A stretch of 46,056 nt of DNA from DASRRB01 sp036732755 (GTDB lineage Bacteria; Planctomycetota; B15-G4; SIAN01): positions 1 to 46,056 of the forward strand of contig DAINBU010000026.1 of assembly GCA_036732755.1 (NCBI GenBank), in the 5' to 3' direction. Under the pieces are notes generated by a model. The model searched no databases. It saw only the letters and a program-made list of their open reading frames with translations, and was not told the DNA's origin. Of this stretch, positions 8,692 to 17,658 are shown in pieces. The position numbers and the translations under genes are program-made. How positions within the stretch are numbered: position 1 is the stretch's first letter; each line of letters opens with the position of its first letter.

Positions 8692-9818
8692 ACCCGCTCG
8701 CCTCGCTCGACCTCACCTACGTCTGCGCCGATCGCGGCATCTCGCTGCGCGGCACGAAGGGGGCGGCGAACCACGTGCGCGAGCTCGCGTCCGCGCTCGC
8801 CGCGCGGACGCGCCGCTTCCGTCTCTGCGTCGCCCGCGACGACGGCCCCGAGCCGGCGCCGGACGTCGCGCGCGCGACCCTCGCCGAGCTCGCCGCGGAT
8901 CCGCCGGCCGACGTCGTGCTCGAGCGCTGGTCGCTCGGCAGCGACCTTGGCGTCGCGCTCGCCGACGCGGCGGGCGCGGAGTTCTGGCTCGAGATCGACG
9001 CGCCGCTGGTCGACGAGGCGCTCGCCCATCGCGGGCTCGCCGCCGGCGACGCCGAGCGCGAGCGCGCCCTCTTCGCGCGGCTCGCGCGGCGCGCCGACCT
9101 CCTGCTCGCGGTCTCGCCCGCGCTCGTCGACCACGCGATCGCGCACGGCGCTCCGCGGCGCCGCACGCTCCTCCTGCCGAACGCATTCGCCTCCGAGCGC
9201 TTCTGCGACCTTCCGCCGCGCGCCGCGACGCGGCAGCGCCACGGCCTGCGCGACGACGCCTTCACGCTCGTATTCGCCGGGGGGTTCCGCCCCTGGCACG
9301 ACCTTCCGACGCTGATCGCGGGCTTCGCGCGACTGCGCGAGGAGGCGCCCGACGCGCGTCTCGTGCTCGCGGGCGAGGGGCCGACGCGCGCCGGTCTCGA
9401 CCGCGCCGCGCTCGCGGCGCTCGAGGTCCGGGATCTCGGCCACGTGCCGGCGCGCGAGCTGCCGGCCCTGCTCGCCGCGGCCGACGTCGGCGTCTCCCCC
9501 AATCGCGCCGACGCGGGAGACTGGTTCTGTCCGCTCAAGATCCGCGAGTACCAGGCGGCCGGGCTCGCCGTCGTCGCCTCGGCCGACGCGGGGGCGAACG
9601 CGGCCGTCGTCGACGGCACGACCGGGCTGCTCGTGCCGCCGGGCGACGTCGACGCGCTCGTGCGCGCGCTGCGGCGGCTGCGCGACGACCCCGCGCTGCT
9701 CTGGCGGATCGCGGCAGCCGGCCGCGCCGACGCGTTCGCGCGCGCGACCTACGAGCGCCAGCTCGACCGGATCGACGCGTTCCGCGGCGCCGTGCTCGCG
9801 CAGGGCACGAGCTCATGA
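8688..9818 (+). CDS. GT4-family glycosyltransferase
   Basis: The GTG at 8688 overlaps the upstream stop (GTGA); the product is 376 residues. The N-terminal part contains RGTKGAANHVRELASAL, the helix that follows the first strand in GT4 enzymes. The C-terminal half has VFAGGFRPWHDLPTLIAGF (about residue 194 onward), VLAGEGPTRAGL, and KIREYQAAGLAVVAS (from Lys 284) with Glu 287 as probable donor-binding acid, ending in TGLLVPPGDVDALV. It is shorter than and only distantly similar to its upstream neighbour, so it probably adds a different sugar or linkage. Confidence 0.87.
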   Translation: MNPLASLDLTYVCADRGISLRGTKGAANHVRELASALAARTRRFRLCVARDDGPEPAPDVARATLAELAADPPADVVLERWSLGSDLGVALADAAGAEFWLEIDAPLVDEALAHRGLAAGDAERERALFARLARRADLLLAVSPALVDHAIAHGAPRRRTLLLPNAFASERFCDLPPRAATRQRHGLRDDAFTLVFAGGFRPWHDLPTLIAGFARLREEAPDARLVLAGEGPTRAGLDRAALAALEVRDLGHVPARELPALLAAADVGVSPNRADAGDWFCPLKIREYQAAGLAVVASADAGANAAVVDGTTGLLVPPGDVDALVRALRRLRDDPALLWRIAAAGRADAFARATYERQLDRIDAFRGAVLAQGTSS

Positions 9819-11656
9819 AGCGCTCGACCCCGATGCCGTCGCTGTCGCTGCTCCGCCGCATCGTGGGTCGGCTCGGCCCGCACGCGAAACGGCAGCGCTG
9901 GCGCTTCCTCTGGGCGTTCCTCGGGACGATCGGCGTGATCGCGGGCGAGCTCGCCGAGCCGTGGCCGCTCAAGATCGTCTTCGACAGCGTCCTCCAGCAC
10001 CAGCCCGTCCACCTCCTGCCCGACGCGTGGCGCCCCTTCTTCGAGGCCGAAGAGAACTCCCTGTGGCTGCTGCTGCTCGCGGCCGCGTCGGTGCTCGTCA
10101 TCGCCGTCTTCACCGGGATCTGCTCGTTCGTGCGCGAGCTCTTCAGCGCGGCGGCCGGCCAGCGCGTCGTCATGAGCGTGCGCGAGGAGGTCCACTCCCA
10201 CGTCCAGCGCCTCTCCTCCGACTTCCACGTCGGCGCGCGCCACGGCGACCTCCTCATGCGGCTGACCGGCGACCTCGTGCTGGTGCGGGAGCTCCTGGTC
10301 GACGCGATCCTCGAGATCGCGCGGACGCTCCTGCTGATCGTCGGGATGGCGGTCGTCCTGGTCTGCATGCACCCCATGCTCGGACTGATCGCGCTCTCCG
10401 TGATCCCCGTCCTCGCCTTCGTGCAGCACTGGTTCCAGGCGCGCATCGCCGTCGTCTCGACCGAACAGCGCGAAAACGAGGCGAAGATCGCCGCCCACAC
10501 CGGCGAGATGCTCGCGGCGATGGACCTCGTCCACACCTATCAGCTCGAGGAGCAGCTCGGCGAGCAGTTCCACGCGCGCAACCGCAAGAGCCTGAAGAGC
10601 GGGCTGCGCGGGACGCGGCTGCAGGCGCGGCTGTCGCGTTCGCTCGAGATCGCGCTCGCCGGAGGCGTCGCGGTCACGCTCTTCCTCGGCGCGCGCCAGG
10701 TGGAGACGCACGCGATGACGGCCGGCAGCCTGCTGGTCCTCCTCTCCTACGTGCGCAACACCTACAAGCCGCTGCGCCAGCTCTCGCAGCGGGCGGCGCG
10801 CGTCGCGAAGTCGGCGGGCGCGGGCAGCCGCATCCTCGAACTGCTCGAGGTCGAGCCGAGCGTCGTCGAGAAGGCGGGGGCGCTCGACCTGCCGGCCGGT
10901 CCGCCGTCGGTCGACCTCGACCACGTCGCGGTCGCCTATGCGACGCCGGCCGGCGAGCCGGTCGAAGCGCTGCGCGACGTCACCTTCCACGTCGAGCCGG
11001 GACGTCGCGTCCTCCTGCTCGGGAGCAACGGCGCCGGCAAGAGCACGCTCCTCTCGCTCTTCCCGCGCCTGCGCGACGTCGCGGCAGGTGCGGTGCGCCT
11101 CGCGGGCCACGACGTGCGCGATCTGAAAGTCGCCTCGCTGCGCGGCGCCATCGGCCTGCTGGCGCAGGAGCCCGCCCTCTTCTCCGGCTCGATCGCCGAC
11201 AACATCCGACTCGGCGACGGCGACGCGACCGACGCCGAGATCGCCGACGCGGCCCGCCGCGCCGGCCTCGCGCGCGCGTTCGGCGGCGAGGGCGACCTCG
11301 GCGCGATCCTCGCGCGCAAGGTCGGCGAGCGCGGGCGGCGGCTCTCCGGCGGGCAGCGGCTGCGCGTCGCGCTCGCGCGCCTCCTCCTGCGCCGGCCTCG
11401 GCTCGTGCTGCTCGACGAGCCCGAGGCGGCGCTCGACGCCGAGTCGCGCGGGCGGGTGCTGCGCGAGATCCTCGACGCGCTTCCCGAGGCGACCGTCTTC
11501 ATCGTCGCCCACCACCTCTCGGCGCACGACCTCGTCGACGAGGCGATCGTGCTCGACCGCGGCGTCGTGGTCGACCGCGGTCCGCTCGCGACCATCTTCG
11601 AGCGGCGGCCCGAACTCCTGCGCGAGCCGCCCGCGACCGAGGAGTTCGCGCAATGA
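9815..11656 (+). CDS. ABC transporter, fused permease and ATPase (MsbA/ABCB-type exporter half)
   Basis: The 613-residue protein starts at ATG 9815 (ATGA overlap). About 340 N-terminal residues form the six-helix type IV exporter domain, with hydrophobic blocks such as FLWAFLGTIGVIAGELA and LLLIVGMAVVLVCMH. The nucleotide-binding domain has Walker A GSNGAGKST (residues 403-411), Q-loop LLAQEPALF, signature LSGGQ (510-514), Walker B LVLLDE (530-535) and H-loop His 566. It should work as a homodimer driving export of a lipid-linked glycan or hydrophobic product across the inner membrane. Its place between glycosyltransferases and an outer-membrane barrel suggests a carbohydrate-containing substrate. 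Confidence 0.92.
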   Translation: MKRSTPMPSLSLLRRIVGRLGPHAKRQRWRFLWAFLGTIGVIAGELAEPWPLKIVFDSVLQHQPVHLLPDAWRPFFEAEENSLWLLLLAAASVLVIAVFTGICSFVRELFSAAAGQRVVMSVREEVHSHVQRLSSDFHVGARHGDLLMRLTGDLVLVRELLVDAILEIARTLLLIVGMAVVLVCMHPMLGLIALSVIPVLAFVQHWFQARIAVVSTEQRENEAKIAAHTGEMLAAMDLVHTYQLEEQLGEQFHARNRKSLKSGLRGTRLQARLSRSLEIALAGGVAVTLFLGARQVETHAMTAGSLLVLLSYVRNTYKPLRQLSQRAARVAKSAGAGSRILELLEVEPSVVEKAGALDLPAGPPSVDLDHVAVAYATPAGEPVEALRDVTFHVEPGRRVLLLGSNGAGKSTLLSLFPRLRDVAAGAVRLAGHDVRDLKVASLRGAIGLLAQEPALFSGSIADNIRLGDGDATDAEIADAARRAGLARAFGGEGDLGAILARKVGERGRRLSGGQRLRVALARLLLRRPRLVLLDEPEAALDAESRGRVLREILDALPEATVFIVAHHLSAHDLVDEAIVLDRGVVVDRGPLATIFERRPELLREPPATEEFAQ

Positions 11657-12993
11657 GCTCGCGGCGCGACCTCTCCGCGTTCGGACTGAAGGGTGCCGGG
11701 CGGCTGCTCGAACCGGAGGCCGCCGCGGCGCGGCTGCGCGCGACGCTCTTCGCGCGCGATCCCGCGGCGGAGACGCTCCGCGCCGTGCCGGTCTACGCGC
11801 GGCTCAAGCCGGCCACGATGCTCGTGGTCGCGTGGCGCGTCGAGATCGGCGCGGCGTCGCAGCGTCGCGTCGACCACGCGCACGCGATCCTCGGCCCGGG
11901 CGGCCTTGCGAAGCGGGAAGCCGCGAAGTGGGTGCGGCTCCACCCGAAGATCGAGCCGCGCGCCGACCACCTCCACGTCGATCCGGGCGCCGACACCGTC
12001 CTCGCGCGCTTCCCGTTCGACCTCGGTCTGAAGCGCCTCGACGCGATCGCGCTCCCCGCCCGGATCAAGCGCCTCTGCGAGGAGCTCGACGACCCCTTCG
12101 GCGACGGTCTCGCGACGGCCGTGCGCGAGCGCGGCAGCGAGGCGCGCCTGCTCTCGTGGCGGCCGCGCCGCCGCGCCGTGGTCGAGTGGGACCTGCGCGC
12201 GCGCGCCGGCGAAGGCTTCGTGCGCCGCCGCGCCGTCGTGCGACTGCTCGCCGACCCGCCGCCCGCCGGCGTCGAGTGGCGCCGCGGCGCGGGCGGCGAT
12301 TTCCTGCCGCGTCTCTTCTCCGCGTCGCGCGATGCGACCCTCCTCGTCGAGGAGAGGCTCGCCGGAGCGCCGCTCGACGAGGGGGCGCGCCCGGCGACGG
12401 CGCAGCTGCGCAAGCTCGGCCGGCTCGTCGGCCACTTCCACGAGTCCACTCAGACGCGATCCGGCGCGGTGAAGTCGAGAGCGGTCGCCTGGACCGCCCT
12501 CGTCGAGCGCGCCGCCGATTCGATGCGCGACGTCGCCGCGCTCGCGCCGGAGCTCGCCGCCGCGGCGGACGCGGCGCTCACGGCGCTCGGGCGCTGCGTC
12601 GCGCCCCACGCGACGTCCCCGCCCCAGATCGTCCACGGCGATCTGCACCTCGGCCAGGTCCTTTGGCGCGACGGCGCGCTCGCCCTCTGCGATCTCGACC
12701 GCGCCGAGCTCGCGCCGCGCGAGCTCGACCTCGGCCGCCTGCACGCCGACCTCGTCGCGCGCGGCTGCGACCGCGACGACGCGCTGTTCGCGCTGTGCGA
12801 GGGCTACTCCGGCAGCGACGCCGGGCGCATCGCCCCCGAGCTGGTGCGGCCCTTCACCGCCGCCTCGCTCCTGATCGCGGCGGGCGAGCCGCTGCGCCGC
12901 ATCGCGGCCGATGCCTCGGCGCAGACGGCCCGCCGCATCGACCACGCGCGCGCCCTGCTCTCGAGCGCCCGCTCGATCGGAGCATTCCATTGA
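11653..12993 (+). CDS. APH-fold phosphotransferase (kinase) 1
   Basis: The 446-residue protein starts at ATG 11653 (ATGA overlap). The C-terminal half contains the catalytic loop HGDLHLGQVLW with His 328 and Asp 330, and the metal-binding segment CDLDRAELAPRELDL with Asp 347/349, as in aminoglycoside/choline phosphotransferases. The first 170 residues are not a plain kinase N-lobe and contain HPKIEPRADHLHVDPGADTVLARFPFD; this may be an extra domain. Family members phosphorylate hydroxyls of small molecules or sugars. In a glycan operon, a sugar or glycolipid substrate is likelier than an antibiotic, but the sequence does not settle this. Confidence 0.82.
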   Translation: MSSRRDLSAFGLKGAGRLLEPEAAAARLRATLFARDPAAETLRAVPVYARLKPATMLVVAWRVEIGAASQRRVDHAHAILGPGGLAKREAAKWVRLHPKIEPRADHLHVDPGADTVLARFPFDLGLKRLDAIALPARIKRLCEELDDPFGDGLATAVRERGSEARLLSWRPRRRAVVEWDLRARAGEGFVRRRAVVRLLADPPPAGVEWRRGAGGDFLPRLFSASRDATLLVEERLAGAPLDEGARPATAQLRKLGRLVGHFHESTQTRSGAVKSRAVAWTALVERAADSMRDVAALAPELAAAADAALTALGRCVAPHATSPPQIVHGDLHLGQVLWRDGALALCDLDRAELAPRELDLGRLHADLVARGCDRDDALFALCEGYSGSDAGRIAPELVRPFTAASLLIAAGEPLRRIAADASAQTARRIDHARALLSSARSIGAFH

Positions 12994-14162
12994 GCGCGCC
13001 CGCTCCCGCTCCCGCCGTCGAGGACGTCGCGCGCGTGGCGCGCGAGCTCGAGCGCCACTGCGCCTGGCCCGGCGCGTTCGCGGGCTGCGAGCTGCGGATC
13101 GATGCGTGGCTCCGGCTTCCGCGCGACGGCGTCGGCGTCCGTTTCGAGCTCGCCGCCCCGCTGCCGGTGCGCCACGCGCTGAACGGCTGCTTCCACCTCC
13201 GACTCGGAGAATCGGACGGCCGCCACGAGATCGCGCTCGAAGGGGTCGGCGCGGCGCTGATGCCGTTCCCGCGGGACGAAGCGCTGCCCGGACTGCACGC
13301 CGCGGTGCACGCGGGCGGACAACCGCTCTCGTGGCGGCCGGGCCGGCGGGCCGTCGTGCGCGCGCGCGCGGCCGAGCCGACGCCCTACTGGAAGTTCGTC
13401 GATCGAAAGGCTTTTGCGCGCGTGCAGGCGCTGCTCGCGCGACCCGGGATGGAGCCGCTCTTCGCGAGCGGTCTCGTGCGTCCGGTCGCGATCCGCGAGG
13501 AGTGGAGCGCGGTCGCGTGGGCGCAAGCGCGCGGCACCAGCCTGCACGACCTCGCCGCGGCCGGCGCTCCGATCGACGTCGTCCGCGTCGCCGCGGCAGT
13601 CCGGGCGCTGCGCGAATCGGGCCGCGACCTCCTCTCGAGCGGTGCGCTGCCGCCCTTCGCGGCGGAAGCGGAGATCGAGACGCTCGAGCGGGCGCGCCAG
13701 TTCGCCGCGCGGGTGCGTCCGGAGGTCGCACTCGCCGTCGCAGCCCGCGCGCGCCGCCTCGAGCCGCCGGCCGGCGACGCGGCGCCGGCGCTCCTCCATC
13801 GCGACCTGCACGACAAGCAGCTCTTCTTCCGCGACGACGGCGGCGACGGGGCCGGCTGCGACTGGATCGACGTCGACACGCTGGCGGCGGGTCCCCACGA
13901 GCTCGACGAGACCAACCTCGCGGCGCACCTGTGGCTGCGCGCCGAGCAGGGGAGCGCGCCGGCCGGCCGCGGGCATGCGCGCGCTCTGCTCGCCGCGTTC
14001 GGCCACGACCCCGACCGGCTCGCCGGCGCCGCGCGCTTCTTCCTCGCGACGAGCCTGCTCCGTCTCGCCTGCGTCTACGCCGTCCGTCCCCGCTGGCGGC
14101 GCGTTCCCGACGGGCTGCTGGCCGCGGCCGACTCCGTCGTCACGCGCGGATCGCTGCCGTGA
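12990..14162 (+). CDS. APH-fold phosphotransferase (kinase) 2
   Basis: The TTG start at 12990 overlaps the preceding stop (TTGA); no ATG or GTG would keep the full N-terminal domain, so TTG is preferred, giving 390 residues. The catalytic loop is LLHRDLHDKQLFF (His 270, Asp 272), followed by CDWIDVDTLAAGPHELDE with Asp 291, 294 and 296 as candidate metal ligands. The N-terminal 130 residues again differ from classical APH enzymes and share the phrase LSWRPGRRAVVRA with kinase 1 (LLSWRPRRRAVVEW), so the two kinases are related and probably arose by an old duplication. Substrate unknown; the product of one may be the substrate of the other. Confidence 0.8.
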   Translation: MSAPAPAPAVEDVARVARELERHCAWPGAFAGCELRIDAWLRLPRDGVGVRFELAAPLPVRHALNGCFHLRLGESDGRHEIALEGVGAALMPFPRDEALPGLHAAVHAGGQPLSWRPGRRAVVRARAAEPTPYWKFVDRKAFARVQALLARPGMEPLFASGLVRPVAIREEWSAVAWAQARGTSLHDLAAAGAPIDVVRVAAAVRALRESGRDLLSSGALPPFAAEAEIETLERARQFAARVRPEVALAVAARARRLEPPAGDAAPALLHRDLHDKQLFFRDDGGDGAGCDWIDVDTLAAGPHELDETNLAAHLWLRAEQGSAPAGRGHARALLAAFGHDPDRLAGAARFFLATSLLRLACVYAVRPRWRRVPDGLLAAADSVVTRGSLP

Positions 14163-15907
14163 GGCTGCGCGTGACCTTCCTCGTGCCGCTCGTCGTTCCG
14201 AGCGGCTGCATCGGGCCCTTCGCCCCTTCGCCGCAGGTGAAGCCGGGGATGCGACTCGAAGTCGACGCCGACCCCGCCTCGCCTGCGACGGCGCACTCGG
14301 TCGAGGAGAAGAGCCCCGACACGGGGGTCGAGGTGACCGGACCGGTCGAGGCGAAGCCGGGCGAGCCGCCGAAGCTGCTCGGCGCGCGCATCGACCTCTC
14401 GTCGCGCTGCGAATTCTTCGACGAGGCGGACGCCGAGACCGCCGCGTTCGCGCTCGTGGACGGCCTCTGGGTCAAGGTGCGCGGCGACCCGCGCGACGGC
14501 GCGATCCACGTCCGCAAGGTCCACCGGATCGCGCCGGCGCCGCGCGTCGAGGTCGAGGGGCCGGTCACGTCGATCACGCCGCCGCGCGAAGACGGCGGCC
14601 GCATCGTCACGATCGAACCCTACACCTTCGACCTGCCGCCCGACGCGAAGCAGACGCTGGTCGACAGCGACGCCGAATGGCGCAAGTTCCTGGACAAGGG
14701 GATCCTCGCCCAGCGCGCCGCGAAGGAGCAGAAGTTCGTCCCCTACTCGCTGCGCATCAACGAGCAGCTCCATCTGGGCGGCCAGATCTCGACGACCGTC
14801 GAGCGCGAGGACAACTTCGACCTCGATGACGACCGCAAGCGCGACAGGACCAAGATCGAGATCGAGTACGAGCTCGACGCGATCTGGCGCTTCGGCGAGA
14901 AGAGCTTCGCCCTCGCCCAGCTCTTCGGCGACTACCAGAGCGAGGTCGTCGAGCACCGCGTCGACGAGCACGACACCGAGTTGTACCCGCGCCAGGCCTA
15001 CGTCTTCCTCGCCGACACGGGGCTCGACGGACTCCACTTCCAGCTCGGGCGCCAGGACGTCGAGGACCGCCGCGAGTGGCTCTTCAACACGACGCTCGAC
15101 GCAGCGCGCGCCTACTACGTCTGGGGCCCGCTCGAGCTCGAGGGCTCGGTCAGCGAGACGCCGCACCTGCTCGCTCCGTCCGAGCCGACCATCCAGAACG
15201 CGATCGCCGTCGCGACGTTCAGGGCGACGAAGGAGTGGCGCGTCAGCTCCTACGTCATCGACCGCCGCAGCCGGCCGCTCGACGAGTTCAGCCCGTTCCT
15301 CTACGGTGTGCGCTCCTTCGTGAAGCCCGACCCGGGCTTCTCACACTGGCTCGAGCTCTCGCGCGCCGATGGCGTCGTCGACAGCCGGCGGCTGCAGGGA
15401 TACGGCGTCGACGCCGGCCTGACTTGGGTCGCCCCGGTGCCGGTCGAGCCGTCGATCACGGTCGGCTACGCGATGGGCACGGGCGACCCGTCGCCCTCCG
15501 ACACCGACCGGACCTACCGCCAGAGCGGCCTGCAGAACAACAACGACAAGTGGAACGGGGTGACGTCTTTCCACTACTACGGCGAGGTCTTCGATCCCGA
15601 GCTCACCAACCTCGTCATCACCACGGTCGGGGTGGGCGTCCGGCCGACGACCGACATGTCGGTGAACCTCGTCGGCCACGTCTACCGGCAGGAGGAGGCG
15701 GTGGCGCAGACGATGCCGTCGGCGCTCGACCAGACGCCGACGAACGGCGCGGTCGACGACGTCGGCAAGGAGCTCGACCTCATCGTCGGGTTTCGCGGCC
15801 GCTTCTATTCGTTCGAGATCGTCGCGGGCTGGTTCGACGCCGGTCCCGCGCTCACCAGTCGCGACCCCGCCTGGCTGGCGGCCGCGCAATTGAGGCTCAA
15901 GTTCTAG
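14159..15907 (+). CDS. AlgE-like outer-membrane beta-barrel (alginate-export family)
   Basis: The GTG at 14159 overlaps the upstream stop (GTGA) and gives 582 residues. A short hydrophobic leader (VTFLVPLVVPSGCIG) precedes residues about 25-150, which look like an OB-fold DUF5666-type module (GVEVTGPVEAKPG, DGLWVKVRGDP, VEVEGPVTSI). From about residue 195 it is a barrel with amphipathic strands (LRINEQLHLGGQIS, FHLQLGRQ-like FQLGRQDVEDRREWLFN) and a terminal LRLKF. RQDVEDRREWLF and the NNNDKWNG loop are typical of the alginate_exp family. It probably forms the outer-membrane exit pore for the glycan made by the upstream genes. It is last in the overlap chain; the next gene has its own ribosome-binding site. 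Confidence 0.82.
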   Translation: MRLRVTFLVPLVVPSGCIGPFAPSPQVKPGMRLEVDADPASPATAHSVEEKSPDTGVEVTGPVEAKPGEPPKLLGARIDLSSRCEFFDEADAETAAFALVDGLWVKVRGDPRDGAIHVRKVHRIAPAPRVEVEGPVTSITPPREDGGRIVTIEPYTFDLPPDAKQTLVDSDAEWRKFLDKGILAQRAAKEQKFVPYSLRINEQLHLGGQISTTVEREDNFDLDDDRKRDRTKIEIEYELDAIWRFGEKSFALAQLFGDYQSEVVEHRVDEHDTELYPRQAYVFLADTGLDGLHFQLGRQDVEDRREWLFNTTLDAARAYYVWGPLELEGSVSETPHLLAPSEPTIQNAIAVATFRATKEWRVSSYVIDRRSRPLDEFSPFLYGVRSFVKPDPGFSHWLELSRADGVVDSRRLQGYGVDAGLTWVAPVPVEPSITVGYAMGTGDPSPSDTDRTYRQSGLQNNNDKWNGVTSFHYYGEVFDPELTNLVITTVGVGVRPTTDMSVNLVGHVYRQEEAVAQTMPSALDQTPTNGAVDDVGKELDLIVGFRGRFYSFEIVAGWFDAGPALTSRDPAWLAAAQLRLKF

Positions 15908-15949
15908 TTGCGCGGCCACGCGGCGCGCGCTCCAAGTGAGGAGGACACC

Positions 15950-17512
15950 ATGGATCATCGCAGCATCGCGATCGCCGGCGCGCTCGTCGTCGCGCTGGCC
16001 GCGGCGCCGTACGCCCCGGCGCAGACCTTCATCAAGGGCCGCGTCGTCGACGGCAACGGGGTGGGCGTCGGCTCGGTCGACATCGACGGCTTCGACGACA
16101 ACGGCGACGCGCTCGACCTCTCGAACGACGGGACACTCGGTGACGGGACCTTCCTGACGGGCATCAACGACGGGCCCGGGACCTACGACTTCGTCTTCAA
16201 TCCGCCCCAGGGGTCGCCGCTCCTGCCCGAGTGGCGGAACGACGTCGTCTGCATCGGGACGATCGACCTCGGCACGATCACGTTGCAGGACGGGAACCTC
16301 GTCTCGGGCCGCGTCGTCGACGCGAACGGACAGCCGCTATCGCCGGTGCGCATCCACGCGATCGACGAGGCGACGAACCAGGAGTTCTTCGTCCGGTGGA
16401 ACGAGACCGATTCGCTCGGGAACTTCCTCTTCGCGCTCCCGGACGGGACCTTCACGCTCGAGTTCGACCCTTCGTCGCTTGCCGGTCCCTTGACCGCGCC
16501 GGGCCAGCTCTTCGGCGTCGTCGTGAACGGCGCGACCGACGTGGGCGACGTCGCGCTGCCGCCGGGCTTCGTGCTCTCGGCGACGTGTCACCGGCCGAAC
16601 GGGACCGGCCTCGCGAACGTCAACCTCGACGTGCTCGATTCCGCGTCGCACGTCAAGCTCTTCACGCCAGGGGACAACAGCGATTCGGCGGGCTTCGTCG
16701 ACGTCGTCGTCCCGAGCGGGACATTCGACGTGCGCTTCAAGCCGTCGCTCGCCGACAAGCTCGTGGGGATCGAGGTCGTCGGTGTCGGCGTCGGCGCCGC
16801 CACCGATCTCGGGACGAAGACTTTCCAGGCCGGCTTCTACGTCTCCGGCACGGTCACCGACACGCTCGGCGCCTTCGTCTCCGACACCGACATCGACATC
16901 CACGACTCCGCGACGGGCGTCAAGATCTACACGCCCGGCGACAACACCGACGGGAACGGCTTCTACAAGATCGTCGTGCCGAGCGGCACCTGGGACGTCG
17001 AGTTCACGCCGCCCTACACGATGTGGCTGCGCTCGAAGGTCTTCACGAGCGTGGGGATCTCCGCCGACATGGTGCAGAACGCGACGCTCGACCCCTGCCC
17101 GGTGCCCTCCCACTACGGCAACGGCACCGCGGGATCGGGCGGCTTCGTGCCGACGCTCGAGAGCGTCGGCGATCCGCCGCGCCTCGGCGCACCGGACTTC
17201 GAGCTCCAGATCGCGAACGGGCTCGGCGGGTCGCACGCGATGTTCGTGCTCTCGACGGGATCGGCGTCGATCCCGCTGCACGGCTTCACGCTCTACGTCG
17301 ACCCGGCGGCGCCGGGCTTCATCATCTTCGTGCTTCCGCTCGGGGGGACGCCGGGCCTCGCGGGGGCCGGCTCGATCACGTTCGGCGGGTCGATCCCCTA
17401 CGACCTCGGACTCGACGGCCTCCACCTCTACATGCAGGTGGTCACGCTCGACCCGGGCGGCGCGTTCGGCAGGGCGGCGACCGACGGGCTCGACGTCCCG
17501 CTGACGCGGTGA
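15950..17512 (+). CDS. Secreted protein with CarboxypepD_reg-like repeats
   Basis: The ATG at 15950 has a strong GAGGAGGA at 15938-15945. The 520-residue product begins with a Sec signal and a probable SPase I site (APAQ-T near residue 24). Four beta-sandwich repeats of about 85-90 residues follow; the third and fourth are closely alike (VKLFTPGDNSDSAGF versus VKIYTPGDNTDGNGF, and VVVPSGTFDVRFKPS versus IVVPSGTWDVEFTPP). The last 130 residues form a separate domain beginning YGNGTAGSGGFVPTLE that I associate with secreted planctomycete proteins. It likely has a structural or adhesive role at the cell surface; no enzymatic motif is seen. It lies 42 bp after the operon and may be co-transcribed by readthrough. 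Confidence 0.75.
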   Translation: MDHRSIAIAGALVVALAAAPYAPAQTFIKGRVVDGNGVGVGSVDIDGFDDNGDALDLSNDGTLGDGTFLTGINDGPGTYDFVFNPPQGSPLLPEWRNDVVCIGTIDLGTITLQDGNLVSGRVVDANGQPLSPVRIHAIDEATNQEFFVRWNETDSLGNFLFALPDGTFTLEFDPSSLAGPLTAPGQLFGVVVNGATDVGDVALPPGFVLSATCHRPNGTGLANVNLDVLDSASHVKLFTPGDNSDSAGFVDVVVPSGTFDVRFKPSLADKLVGIEVVGVGVGAATDLGTKTFQAGFYVSGTVTDTLGAFVSDTDIDIHDSATGVKIYTPGDNTDGNGFYKIVVPSGTWDVEFTPPYTMWLRSKVFTSVGISADMVQNATLDPCPVPSHYGNGTAGSGGFVPTLESVGDPPRLGAPDFELQIANGLGGSHAMFVLSTGSASIPLHGFTLYVDPAAPGFIIFVLPLGGTPGLAGAGSITFGGSIPYDLGLDGLHLYMQVVTLDPGGAFGRAATDGLDVPLTR

Positions 17513-17583
17513 TCACGCCGGCGCTCGCGAATCCGGGCCGCGGCGGCGCTCACGACGGCGCGTCGTCGCGGCCCCGAAAAGGT

Positions 17584-17652
17584 CTCCGCCGGGCCGAGAT
17601 CGCCCGTCAAGGCGCCTCGACCCGGCGGAGCTCGAGAGAGGGGGATCTCTCG
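17584..17652. terminator. Two hairpins between convergent genes
   Basis: CTCCGCCGGG (17584-17593) pairs perfectly with CCCGGCGGAG (17621-17630) over a 27-nt loop. Next to it, CGAGAGA (17633-17639) pairs with TCTCTCG (17646-17652) around GGGGGA. They fill the gap between two convergent genes. No T-run is present, so termination is inferred from position and structure. Confidence 0.45.
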
Positions 17653-17658
17653 CGGCGA

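Noticed and set aside
11653..14162. Antibiotic resistance by aminoglycoside phosphotransferases
   Set aside because: The fold matches but the N-terminal domains and operon context (glycosyltransferases, exporter, outer-membrane barrel) do not support a resistance role.
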